Part shown: positions 10,651 to 21,226 of the stretch, in pieces
Numbering within the stretch: the stretch's first letter is position 1
Layout of the letters: each line of letters starts with the position of its first letter
NCBI RefSeq assembly: GCF_026151205.1
Contig: NC_087072.1
Location: 21,606,103-21,666,102 of the forward strand
Reading direction: 5' to 3'
From: Bolinopsis microptera
Lineage: Eukaryota > Ctenophora > Tentaculata > Lobata > Bolinopsidae
Length of the DNA: 60,000 nt
The notes under the pieces: model-generated
Database searches by the model: none
What the model was told of the DNA's origin: nothing
What the model saw: the letters and a program-made list of their open reading frames with translations, nothing else
Made by a program: the position numbers and the translations under genes

Positions 10651-11890
10651 TCACGTGATCGAACTAACAAGTGCGATAACGTATAGAACTGAGAGGAAGA
10701 GGAGACCTACGTAAACGTTTGCAGAAACTGAGGCTGTCAGAGACATCGCCACCATCCAGGAGCAGAACAATATCAGTCCTAAAACTGGCAATAATAATCC
10801 TGAAGAAGGACAATGTTAGTATCAAAACTGGTTTTACAATAATTAGGTCAATATTAGTACTTAAACAAGTAGTAATAACCATGAGTAAGAGAAATATTAT
10901 TCCCAAACACTGATGTAAGGATAATTTTATAGATCCAACTCTCGGTGACTTCCTCTTATTAACAGACCTGATATATCAAGATCCTCCACGTTTGCTGAAC
11001 CAGCAGCACTATTATTAAGATTACTAGAACTAGAGTTAGCAGAGTGAGATATCTGACAGATAAAAGTCGAGGGATTGTCCAATGTGAACTCTGACAATGG
11101 AGCAGAGTCGGGTCGCAACAGATGTCCCTGGTAAACCATGTGGACACGTTTTCCCTCCTCCAGAACTTTTTGGAAACAGTACCTGTTGGGATATGGGCTA
11201 CAGTTCAACCTGATAGACTTTGAATGGATACAATATAACTTTTTTTTCTGTGCATAGTTACTGAAGTTTGGAAATAATTTTCATATGCTTAAACTTTAAA
11301 CAATAACTCTTTTCTTAACTGACTTCTTGAGATCTAGTAAAGATTTGTTTTCTGGAATAAAAACGGTCCGAGAACTTTCTCTGTATCTGACTGTTATCTC
11401 CATAGCACCATGGTGGGGCTCATCATAGCTCCCCCTCCGGCCCATATCAAACAAACTACCAGGCTGTGAGTTTCCAGGTTGTGAGGTTCCAGGCTGTGAG
11501 TTTGATGGAGTCGAGTTCTGATCATAATTATATTACAATTGTTACTTAATATTAATATTACAATTGTAAGTTACCTACTTAAAACTGGGATACCATTAAT
11601 CAAAAGAACTAGGAGGATTGTAAGGAAGACGTAGTAAGGAGGATTTTTAAGCACTAATTGCCATTAATGTCAGTTATTATAATGAGTTGGGGCACATCAA
11701 AGATAATTAATATTACTTTCAGATCACTAACCTCAGATTCTTGAGCAGATTGCTGTTGAGCCACATCGTTGAAGGTGGCACCAGGTTGCCAACTGCTAAT
11801 AAACTTGTAAACAGAGAAAGCCAATAGCCCAGAAAGGACTAAGAAACATACTGTCACCTCATTCCCTACCCCTTCTATCCACTGGTCCAT
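10651..11890 (-). CDS. TMUB: Transmembrane and ubiquitin-like domain protein (TMUB1/2 family), complete
   Basis: Four exons join in frame to 238 residues: 11732-11890, 11324-11517, 10968-11182, 10651-10799. The N-terminus (WIEGVGNEVTVCFLVLSGLL) has the conserved IEGVG(D/N)EVTV motif leading into TM1 (about 13-31). A linker repeats (N/T)SQPG three times. A ubiquitin-like fold covers about 92-163 (MEITVRYRESSRTVFIPENK, then LEEGKRVHMVYQGHLL). The final exon encodes two membrane helices (LLLPVLGLILFCSWMVA and YVGLLFLSVLYVIALV) and stops at 10651-10653. Length and order match TMUB1 (about 246 residues), an ER/Golgi membrane protein linked to ER-associated degradation and receptor trafficking in vertebrates. 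The exon 2 donor is the less usual GTCAGT; accepting it keeps frame and alignment. Confidence 0.92.
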
Positions 11891-12586
11891 AAAACTTTTA
11901 TCACATCTTTCTACTTTAAAATGGATGTTTCAGGAAACAAAAATAAGAGATGGCAATGAAAATTGTGAATATGTCCTACTCAAGAAAACAACAATTCAAG
12001 ATAACAACAATTTTATTTAGTATCAATTAAAGCAGACAAAAATATATTTTATACATATAACTAGCATGAACTTTTGACCAGATATTTTAGGGGACTTAGA
12101 GTAGCAAGAGAGTGACTAAAATACTAGCAATCCTTTAAATTCGCAATGAATAAATTCGTTCAATGTCATAAAATTCTTAAAACCACATATACGTGACCAG
12201 TAAATAATTTAATTGGTCTATAGACTACTGTATAAAATTCTCAATATTAACTTTTAAACAATAATAAATTAATTAAAAACACACAACAACCTTTGGTGTG
12301 TAAGAATTATTAATTAAACAACCTCATTTTGACACAAAATATCTTTCATAATATTATAGTATATGCTATAATATTAAAACTGTTTAGTTGAGTTCAGGTA
12401 ACAGAATTTAACTGTAATTGCACCTCTGCTGTGTTATCCATTGTTGAGATGTAGCCATATTTTCGTCCGGTCTAACATTGAACCGGGCTCACTAATCATA
12501 GGGGTGGTGTAGTATAATAGTTGGAATATGATCAACTTTTTATAGTTGTATCTCTATTCGAAGGAATTCTTCTGCATCCTTTGTTA
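11891..12586. other. Upstream region of TMUB
   Basis: AT-rich; presumably the TMUB promoter and 5'UTR. Nothing else recognised. Confidence 0.45.
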
Positions 12587-12913
12587 TTAAGTAAAACAAA
12601 ATTCATTCATTATGTTGTTCGGATAGAACAGGCTAAGAAAGAAGGTTTCAAGTTGCCTTGATGTTTTGGGCGGAAACTTGAGCTTTGTGGCGCTCACTGT
12701 AGGTGCCTTTGTATACCCTTCCAGCTGGTACTGGCTGTTTATGGAGGATTGCCAAAGCTGTTCACTGTAATGTTTCATCACTGATTTACTGTAGCTGCAT
12801 CCTTTTATTGATAGACTGGTTAGTTTTTCTAGATCATAGTTATTTATGATTTTTAGATCCTCATTAGTGAAGTGTTCAGGAAGTATCGAAGATTTCCACA
12901 ATAGATTAAACAT
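12587..12913 (-). CDS. Small LRR-like ORF, possibly ZER1/ZYG11-type fragment
   Basis: A 108-residue ORF. The segment LPEHFTNEDLKIINNYDLEK followed by LTSLSIKGCSYS has the leucine and cysteine spacing of a leucine-rich repeat. It resembles the N-terminal LRR of ZER1/ZYG11 substrate receptors of CUL2 ubiquitin ligases, which have a similar D.DL..I...DL..L.L..C pattern. The rest (TKLKFPPKTSRQLETF) is not diagnostic. No partner exons were found nearby on the minus strand, so it may be one exon of a larger gene, a retained fragment or an unrelated small protein. The assignment rests on pattern memory only. Confidence 0.35.
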   Translation of the reverse strand: MFNLLWKSSILPEHFTNEDLKIINNYDLEKLTSLSIKGCSYSKSVMKHYSEQLWQSSINSQYQLEGYTKAPTVSATKLKFPPKTSRQLETFFLSLFYPNNIMNEFCFT

Positions 12914-14350
12914 TTATAAATTAACATTTATAAATTAAGATATTTAATAATTAAAACATTACAAGTGGTTAAAAATGCCCAAAATCGATCTGAGAGTTTT
13001 TTAGTCTATAGTACAATCATGATGGTAATAGTAAATGTGTGCTTGCTCTATCCAGAACCCTTGCGCTTGCAGTATCACGCGCCCACCTCACGGCGGTAAA
13101 AAGGGCTCTAGCCACCAACCCCCCATCGATTTTAGCAACCATATATTGCCAAAATTTCCCGCGCTTTGCAGTTTCTATAGCTATAGGGGGTAATTAGGTA
13201 TAAACTACAGTACAGCTGTACTTACACTCACATTCACAAGCATGCAACCTCGCCTGGAGAACAAGCAATGGTTACGTCATAGTCACGTGACCTCAGGCTC
13301 ATAATCACGTGACCTCAGACCCAATTAATTGGGTTCTGGCCGCGCCTGGTCAGCCCCTGTCACCCGATCTTGAGGTGACGTACAAAACCTCGTTAAACAA
13401 ATCAATTAAAGAGTTGTGCGAGATGACGATACATAGAGGCCGCAGAATTATGAAGACTACCAGATCGTGGTGGAACTTAATTAGCAATCCATGATATCAC
13501 GACAGGCCCTACACGAGGCATTTATCATAGCCTCCGATTAAAGTATTCAATCATCACACCAAGTACGTCACTTGAGCTACATAAACGCCGTTGTCAGCAC
13601 TGCGCGCGCGCACGAACCTTCCAATCGGGTTCGTGGATATGTGCTTTTCTTGACTTGTGAAACAAGCGCGCCCGCAGCGGCGCGAAAGCACATGGTTAGG
13701 TGAATGTGTGTGCCGCTGCAATTAGATTAGATTACTGGAAGGACATATTTGAATTTCAGCTTTCCGCAATCCTAATTTCACTGTTTTGGCTGTATTTTTT
13801 CTTGAATGACCATCTTACAAGGTCAATGAGTATGGCACAAGACACGATTGACGTACTCGAAGTTCCATTCACAAAGAAAGCTTTGATAAACGGAAAATCA
13901 TCAGAATATAAAATGACATTTTAAAAGATTTTTGAAGCGAAGCTTTTCTGCCATCAAGGTTCTATAGTAGAGGCTCTTACGGGCAAATAAGGCACTCTTC
14001 TGGTGGAGCCCCTAAGCTCCTAAGATGATTGTTTTATGGACTAGTAAGTAGTGCCGCATCGATAGCCGATCTCAGATGCCACTATGGAGGCTGTATGGCC
14101 ATGTGCTGACGGTTATTTGCTTTTTCCCGCGCACCTTGCTAAATCACAAAGTAAACGCTCGAATTTGATTTCACAACTTCTAGATACCTACTAGTAACAA
14201 TATAATATAATGTGAGTTGTATATCGACCAGTAATTTCATGTTGATAATTCAATCCAACAGATTTACATTTGCATGATCTTTCGATCTTTAACGAAAGCT
14301 GGGTATGATAATGCAATAATGATAATGTTATAAAGTTAAATTGAAAATAA

Positions 14351-14425
14351 AGTGAATAAAGTGAATAAAGTGAATAAAGTGAATAAAGTGAATAAAGTGA
14401 ATAAAGTGAATAAAGTGAATAAAGT
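14351..14425. repeat. 9-bp microsatellite (GTGAATAAA)n
   Basis: About eight near-perfect copies of GTGAATAAA. Confidence 0.95.
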
Positions 14426-14865
14426 TAAAGACTGTAAAGTACAGTGAAGAAAAGTAAAACAAGACAATCTAACAAAGCAATGACAAATGTATACTGGCGC
14501 TCGATTTTCAAAATATTTTTAGAAATTTGCGCGCGGCTCCTATCATATTTTGATCTTTTGCTATTGCAAGCGAGATCGAAGGCCCTGCAGTTTAGTTAAA
14601 GCAATGCAAATTTTTTGTGGGTAATAAATTAATAACAAAAATACACAATATTCTTGACTTAGCTTTAATTCGCGAGACTATAAGACTTAAAAATTCAAAT
14701 TGTTTATGCAAACAATAAAAAGCATGTTGCATGTATTGCTATATATTTTTTAATAAATATTGTATTTGATAATTAATTAATGTTGGTGGGGAAATATTTA
14801 TTATATATTTTTTCACACAGTGCGATGATAGTTTGTAGACATGTGTGATAATGTGATGTCATAAT

Positions 14866-14900
14866 TTTTACTTTACTTTACTTTACTTTACTTTACTTTA
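14866..14900. repeat. (CTTTA)n microsatellite
   Basis: Seven consecutive TTTAC/CTTTA pentamers. Confidence 0.95.
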
Positions 14901-15493
14901 TATGATGTTAACCTAACGTGCACAATAACAATTAGTTACAAGTGCGGCACGCGTCAAATATGAAATAGCCACATGCACAAAGGCCAAGGCTGCGACTAAT
15001 TTTAAAATCAGTAATTATTGCAACGTGAAAAAGGTTTGTAGTTAACGTTGTAATTATGATTATGTTTTAAATAAGGGTCAACTGCTGCTGCGTGAATGTT
15101 AGGCTAAGCAAAATATAGAAAAACTTACTAAAATGGCACTTAGCCTGCCATTTTCCATATCTTCAATTTTATATTTATTAACATTAAGCTTTTGGTTCAC
15201 GGGTAATATATTTTGCGCCGCGCACTTTACTCATAGTTCCCGCATTTGTAGCGCTATGCACTACTGGGCCGCGCCGCGCATCTTCTCGCAACCACGTAGT
15301 ATGCAGATCGGCGAGATGCGAAGGATTGACATTGTGAATCAATTCCCGCATTGAAAACAAGATTCGGATATTAAAATTGAGCGATATTAAAACCATTTTT
15401 TAACAGTTACTGTATGGCAGGACATCTAATATCGTTTTGCATGATTTTAGGATCGATACAATTTTACTTTCATCGGCAGTCTAGCTATAGCGG

Positions 15494-15529
15494 CAAGGAT
15501 ACAAGGATACAAGGATACAAGGATACAAA
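15494..15529. repeat. 8-bp repeat (CAAGGATA)n
   Basis: Four consecutive copies. Confidence 0.95.
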
Positions 15530-15820
15530 AGTGATAATTACTTTATTGAGTACACAATAGTTGTAATTCTGAAATAATTTAAGTTACACAATTCTAATTA
15601 TTTACAAGTGTGTAGGGATAATTTAGAAATGTTATATAATGCTAGTTTTAGAAAAATAGATAAATCGAGTTTGTATGGTTCAATCTTATTTTAAGGTCCT
15701 ATAGCATTATGCACTTGCCAGTATTTGAGTGGAAATCTGGGCTCTTATAATAGGCTGTATAATTTTCGTTCACAGAGAGAATTGAATGGATTGCTCTTGC
15801 TGTGGCAGTGAGTGTGGTAG

Positions 15821-15860
15821 GATCTAGAGTTTTGTTGGAGAGCAAACAAAACTCTAGATC
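15821..15860. repeat. Perfect 16-bp inverted repeat
   Basis: GATCTAGAGTTTTGTT at 15821-15836 and its exact complement at 15845-15860, with an 8-nt loop. Confidence 0.9.
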
Positions 15861-15975
15861 TTAATCATGTTTGAAATGCTAAAGTGGGAAAGTCATTTGC
15901 ATTATCACAACGTTTAAGCGATTGTTTTATATATGCATTCACCACAGGATTTCGGATAAAGGTGACTACTGACGG

Positions 15976-16022
15976 AGTCTACTGTCCACGTCCAAAAAGT
16001 TGTTGGACGTGGACAGTAGACT
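15976..16022. repeat. Perfect 19-bp inverted repeat
   Basis: AGTCTACTGTCCACGTCCA at 15976-15994 pairs exactly with 16004-16022; 9-nt loop. Confidence 0.92.
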
Positions 16023-17226
16023 GTTGGCAACAAGTGCTTCATAAATTATTATCAGACTGTTGATCTAAATCAGATCTGTAAAACTATTGTCTGAGAATGA
16101 TCAATGCAATGGTATTTGTGAGAGTCTGGATGTTCTAAGGCAAGCTGGACCTGGATGGCCCACAAGAGGATAGCATGTGATGCTCCACCTGCTCTTAGTT
16201 GTGGCAAGCATCCATGAAGTGCAGAAGATAAAAGAGGTAAAGTGGCAAAGGATATGAATCTTGATGTTTCAAGCAAGCAGTGGCATAACGACCGCCCCCG
16301 CTACCCCTTGGGGGCGGCACCTTAGGGGGGGGGCGGCATTTTCCTGGATTGTAGGTCTGATTTCACGGAAAAAGCGCCTTATTGGTGTACTGCTCTGTCG
16401 GATTTAGCGTTCGTTATATGTGGAAAAATATTTGGGGTACCATTTTTGCTTCAGGGGGCGCCAAAAAAGTACCCAACGTTTTTTTAGGGACACAAAATTT
16501 TAATAGAAAAAGTCAGTTCTCACCAAAATGAAGCACAAAGTTCCTCCAAAATGTCTTTTGTGAGCTCTATCTAGCTGTCATGAGGGAAAACAGTCAGTAA
16601 GGGCAACTGCAGACCCACTAGGAGGCCATTGAACCAGAAACTCTGCCAGATTTCACTACATGATTACATGCCATTTTGCATGATCATCTGATCTATTATT
16701 GCCTGTTCTTGTGTGATCAAGTTGGACTATCCCAGCTTCTCAAGTCCCAGTGCCTTCTTTTCTAGTGTTGTCTGTCATACTGTCTTCTGTCATACTGCTG
16801 TCTTTACTAGTGACCTCGTAATATCCTAAATAGTCATGCTATCCTTATAAAGCAATGAAAGGCCTTAGTTTGGTCAAATCAAACAGAACATATGCTATCA
16901 GACTTTCAACTGACTAAGGTAGGGTTAAAACAGTTTCGACGCTAGCAACAATCCCCTTTTACATAGTTCCACTAAAATGATAATTTAAGATTAAATATGT
17001 ATAGTGATAGGTAAATAAAGTCAAAAATGTAATAAAACGGTAGGGATAAAGTATACTGAAACTAAGAAAATAAACGTCATAAAACGAAATGACCCAAATT
17101 AAACTGAAAGATCTCCCGCGTAATTTTAAAACTCCATTTTGCGCCGCTGCAAAGTTATTTAAAAACTAAATTCAACACGTGCGACAAATATTTCGCAACA
17201 TTAGAAAAAGATGCCAACAGGTCAAG

Positions 17227-18153
17227 CTATGGCATTAATATATTTCCACACCCAATACCAAACTTATTCTTTAGCCCATGCCTCTTTACCACTGATAAGT
17301 ATATTTTACTAAGACGATCCCGTCTAAAACCCAACTCAATTAAATCATCAGTAAACTTCAAAACCCTATCAGAAAAAGCAACAACGTTATTACAGATCCT
17401 AGAATATCTCACAACCTGTGAACAGTACGTGCCTTATAATACACTACTAGCTTGATTACTCACCAAAGGTTGAAACTTGACCACTTTAAAACCAAACTTA
17501 TCCCTTTTATCATAAACTCTACAAGAAAACTTCCCCTCTCTATTTATCGAAATATCAAGATCTAATACATTGGCGGCACTATCTACTTCATTTTCCTTAT
17601 TAAGAGTAAGTGAGTCTGGATATATTAACTTAAAATATTCCTCTAAGTAACCATCAGAGTTAAGGGTAGTAATATCATCTATAAGTCTAAATGTATTATA
17701 TAACTTCTTTACAATATAGTATCTACTTTTATACGTACTATCTAGGAAACTGTTCTCAAAATACCAAAGTGTTAAGTTAGCAATATATGGACCAGGGTTG
17801 ATTCCAATAGGTACACCGATATGTTGCCGATATAAGATCTCTCCTACTTTAAAGTAACAATTATCCAGTAGAAACTCAACACATTTAATCAACTTAACTT
17901 CATCAAAAGCCACAGTCCCATCTCTAAAGCTATTAACCCAAGCAGACCCTTTATCGTAAACAGCTATAAACTTCTTCTTACTATTCCTAAAGGCTAATTT
18001 AACAGTAAACTTGAGAGCATCCTTGATATCTTTATGGGCTAAATTCGTGTATAAAGTAGAAAAGTCAAAAGTTTGGATGTTTCTCGCTAAGCTAGTATCA
18101 TTAATTTTATCTAAAGCTTCTAGGTATGTTCTAGGTACCTCGTTTTTTCAGTA
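17227..18153 (-). pseudogene. Reverse transcriptase fragment, second Penelope-like family
   Basis: Reading down the minus strand from about 18153: VPRTYLEALDKIN, then RT block A (TFDFSTLYTNLAHKD), block B (GVPIGINPGPYIANLTLWYF), catalytic block C (FRLIDDITTLN) and a conserved thumb (SQVVRYSRICNN, GFRRDRLSKIY). One in-frame TAA at 17434-17436 interrupts the frame just before GTYCSQVVRYSRIC, where family members usually read through. The N-terminus is missing, and an in-frame TGA lies just upstream of 18153. The blocks differ from the two GIY-YIG PLE copies in this window, so this is a separate lineage. No endonuclease domain is visible downstream. It abuts CFAP90 exon 1 in opposite orientation. 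Confidence 0.85.
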
Positions 18154-18180
18154 TAACTTATAGTGTTACAGATATAAACG

Positions 18181-21100
18181 ATGGCACTCTCAGAAGGTGG
18201 CAGCATGTCGACATATGGCAAGACCATTTACAACCCCCACGAGGAGAGCTCTCAGTGGATTGAGCAGATCAAAGTTAGTGAGATAGTGTCTCTGTTATAT
18301 AAAATTTGTGGTGTTTACAGTTAATGTTTGATTCTGAATGTTTTGTGATATTATTACATGTGATGTGTGTATTCATGTGATCAAGTCAGGGCTTAAATAT
18401 TCGTGTTGTGAACTTTTATAATTCAAAGGCTAGTTAAACACTAGACTATGGAATCTAGACACCATGTACATTTAATTTGTCCAAAAATGTCATAGCATTA
18501 ATACTATTTTTAAGGTGTTGAAGAAATTAGGTTTGAAAATATGGTTTTGAAGTTCAAAATGATAAAGTGATAAAAACAGATTATACTATCTTATCTGTTT
18601 AAAGCTATTTTGACGTGTTAATTGTTAACTAGACATAAACCGTTATCAGAGAGAGGAGAAGCAGAGAAAGAATCACAACGTTGTAAACGGAGACGACACA
18701 GTGGTTGCTACCTACTTCAAAGGAAAGAAACCTGATCCTGGTCCAGATCCTGCCAAGAACATCAGCTACTACAACAATTACAAAGAGGTACTTCCATCAA
18801 ATATTAATGTTTATACTGGTTAATATATTATATCGTTTGGAAACTATTAAAGCTAATTGCACCATTTTTACATATTAATTAATTCATGGGGGATGAGCGA
18901 CTTAATGACTCTGGATAAATTTAGGATAGTTTGTCAGGAATTGTTTCTGGACAACAATATGTAGAATGATAATTGTTCATTTTAGTGCAATGAAGTGTGA
19001 TTTTTATCTTGAATTCTCAAATAGATCTTAAGGCTGAGCGTGAGTTTGAGACGAATTTAGCTTTCATTTTAGACTTCACGTCTCCCGAAATAAAACTGCG
19101 AACAAAGTGAAACAAGGAACTAAGTAAACTGTAAAACCAAATTTTCGTCACGCATTGGACCTTGATAAAGTCCAATGCGTGACGAAAATTTGGTTTTACA
19201 GTTTACTTAGTTCCTTGTTTCACTTTGTTCGCAGTTTTATTTCGGGAGACGTGAAGTCTAAAATGAAAGCTAAATTCATCTTGAATTCTAACATTATCCC
19301 AAATATTCAGAGACCCACAGAGACACTATACGAGAGAACGTTTAAAGTAGATCTCGACTACGAACCTAAACTTCACCGGGATGATAGACATCACAAAGTC
19401 GGCCTTGATCTCCACTCTGAGGTTTGACACTTTTCTGTGAAGCTCTTTATTTTCCATAATTTGGACTTATAATTTCGTAAATCCTCAATACTGTAGCTTC
19501 TTTCAATAACTAGTACTTGTTAATGACGAGTCTGTGCGCTAGGACAAGGGGAAGGGTGTGTCGACTATTCGATCTAACAGCGTGTATGGGGCAAGAATTC
19601 ACGCCCCAATTGACAAGATGGGCGTGGCCACCACTCATGCTAAACGCCAGATCGTTGCTGAGGAGTTCTTTGATCACGGCCCGGAAGTCAGGCAAAGATA
19701 ACTCTATTTGTACGTCAGATTCATAATCTCATTCGGTGAAGCATTGTGCCAAAGTGAGCACTTTGAAGGCTTATAAGTTATGGGGGCAGTGTTATCCCAG
19801 CTCTCAAAACTTTTAACTATATATGGCCGTCTTTGTCGCCCATAAAACCTCCCGTTTTTAAGTGAATAATCATCTATTGCATGATTGGTCTTCACATGGA
19901 TTTCACAGTTCTTTGTTTGTTAAAGTAACTGTAATGCTTCAATTAATCAATGCCTCAATTAAATCAAATATAAAATGTCGTGTAAACCTAAAAAGTTACA
20001 AATCGTTCAATCATCTACATCCCTCTTCGACCTTTATTCGACAATCACGATCTTTTATCTGTCTTTATTCGTAAGTATGACGTGCAGCACATTCTCTGAA
20101 TTCTCAACATTCTATGATCACAGGTCACATCTTCTGACATACAGCTACAGTTTCATCACATGTTAAGTTAGTTTTGTCATGTACACAGATACTGGAACAA
20201 ATGTCATCATGCACAGTCTACACCACAAAAATAACTTGTTGTAAATGTAAAACTGAGACAGTCCAGTACTACAGGACGTTGGAAAGTCGGTGTTTGTTCG
20301 GAGCTCAAGTGTGTACGGAAAAAGAACTCCGTTTGATCCGGCCCTCAAGGAACACGTAAGAGTGCAGGTTACGAAGCAATTCTTCAGGGGAAACGACAAC
20401 AGATAGCGCTGTGAACTAACTAATGTTTTATCTCTTTACAGCTATAAACTTATGTTTAACGTATGCTTTCGATCTTTTGTGGACCGAAACATGATCCATG
20501 AGTTTTGTTTAACATTTACGATTATCAAATTGTAGAGATCTTGGTAAAAGAAAATTTTCTTCAGTAACTTAAATCTGGGATAATTTGGCCAAAATTTGAC
20601 AAGAACACTGTTCTTTATTTGCATGAATACAATTATTTATTATCTGTGGGTGATTTCTGTTGTTTGTTTATAAGTTATTGTAAAATTAATCACTCAGTCA
20701 TGAAAAGATTAGCTCTTCTTTTTATTAAACTGTATAATGCACTAGTATATAGTGCTGTAGCGGAGGGAAAACATTATTGTTTTTACTTAAAACCAATTAA
20801 TTCCATAGCGATTGATAACAAATAGCCTTTATTTATAAAATATAGATCATGTGATGGGTCCAGATATGAACCCATCATTATGAACCCATTGCATCATTAT
20901 AAACACTAAATGCAGTTTATGGAATAAGCAACAGAAAAATAAATACATGTTGCATAACTCTGCATAAGGCATATTAGTGCAAAACTAGGTTTGTCCATTT
21001 GATTCTACAAAATGTCTTACAATCACAGCAAGAAGACGTCTAAAACAATATCTCACAAATTTCCCAGATAATATCCCCATTCCACCAGATATCAAACAAA

Positions 21101-21226
21101 ACAGTGACGACCACTACGACTGCTGAGTACGGTAAGAGAAAACCACTTGAGGGCTCATCTCGACAGTTTGCTCGCATCAACATCATCAATAAGGAGTTCT
21201 TCAGGAGCTCCGGAAATGTGATTTAG
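18181..21226 (+). CDS. CFAP90: Cilia- and flagella-associated protein 90 (C5orf49-like) with three alternative terminal exons
   Basis: CFAP90 is a small protein of axonemal microtubules. Exons: 18181-18273 (ATG, MALSEGGSMSTYGKTIYNPH), 18650-18787 (ATYFKGKKPDPGPDPAKNIS, YYNNYKE), 19311-19421 (ETLYERTFKVDLDYEPKLHR, DDRHHK), then one of three last exons: 19543-19701, 20275-20406 or 21089-21226. Every internal junction is phase 0. The signature LDY(D/E)xKLHRDDR(E/R)H is the family's hallmark. The predicted products are 166, 157 and 159 residues (human about 147). Exon 1 is less certain because its sequence is not conserved. A TTTTTTCAG acceptor lies about 35 nt before the ATG, consistent with a 5'UTR intron or spliced-leader site. 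The gene sits between an RT fragment and a PLE pseudogene. Confidence 0.9.
19053..19277. repeat. Perfect 108-bp inverted repeat in CFAP90 intron 2
   Basis: 19053-19160 is, base for base, the reverse complement of 19170-19277, with a 9-nt spacer. The right arm ends 33 nt before CFAP90 exon 3. A transcript would fold into a 108-bp perfect stem. It is either a real recent palindrome or a fold-back assembly artefact. Confidence 0.95.
19543..19701 (+). CDS. CFAP90: CFAP90 alternative terminal exon a
   Basis: Acceptor TGCGCTAG, phase 0, 52 codons plus TAA. Encodes DKGKGVSTIRSNSVYGARIH, then APIDKMG and AEEFFDHG. The SNSVYGxRI core corresponds to the family's SSVYGKRI motif. Immediately follows the exon 3 donor by 121 bp. 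Confidence 0.85.
   Translation, partial: DKGKGVSTIRSNSVYGARIHAPIDKMGVATTHAKRQIVAEEFFDHGPEVRQR
20275..20406 (+). CDS. CFAP90: CFAP90 alternative terminal exon b
   Basis: Acceptor AGTACTACAG, phase 0, 43 codons plus TAG. Encodes DVGKSVFVRSSSVYGKRTPF and ends TKQFFRGNDNR. It shares SSSVYGKR and the QFF(R) element with the other two terminal exons but differs at most other positions, so the duplication is old. Confidence 0.82.
   Translation, partial: DVGKSVFVRSSSVYGKRTPFDPALKEHVRVQVTKQFFRGNDNR
21089..21226 (+). CDS. CFAP90: CFAP90 alternative terminal exon c
   Basis: Acceptor ATTCCACCAG, phase 0, 45 codons plus TAG. Encodes a threonine run (TVTTTTTAEYGKRKPLEG), then FARINIINKEFFRSSGNVI. It keeps YGKR, an aromatic and arginine, and EFFR, in the spacing seen in CFAP90. 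A plus-strand AATAAA occurs downstream near 21815. Confidence 0.82.
   Translation: MSNKTVTTTTTAEYGKRKPLEGSSRQFARINIINKEFFRSSGNVI

Larger units (their letters stand above)
12914..17226. other. Repeat-rich gene-free stretch
   Basis: No convincing exon in 4.3 kb. It includes two TCACGTGACCTCAG sites 22 bp apart (near 13282 and 13304), microsatellites (14351, 14866, 15494), two perfect hairpins (15821, 15976) and a GC-rich transposon-like remnant at about 16285-16360. Short ORFs at 13309, 13700, 15133 and 16070 show no family signature. Confidence 0.45.

Noticed and set aside
10664-10906. Hydrophobic 80-codon ORF taken as the TMUB C-terminus
   Set aside because: The correct TMUB last exon (10651-10799) is in another frame. 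It uses the CTTCTTCAG acceptor and gives LLLPVLGLILF, continuous with the upstream exon phase.
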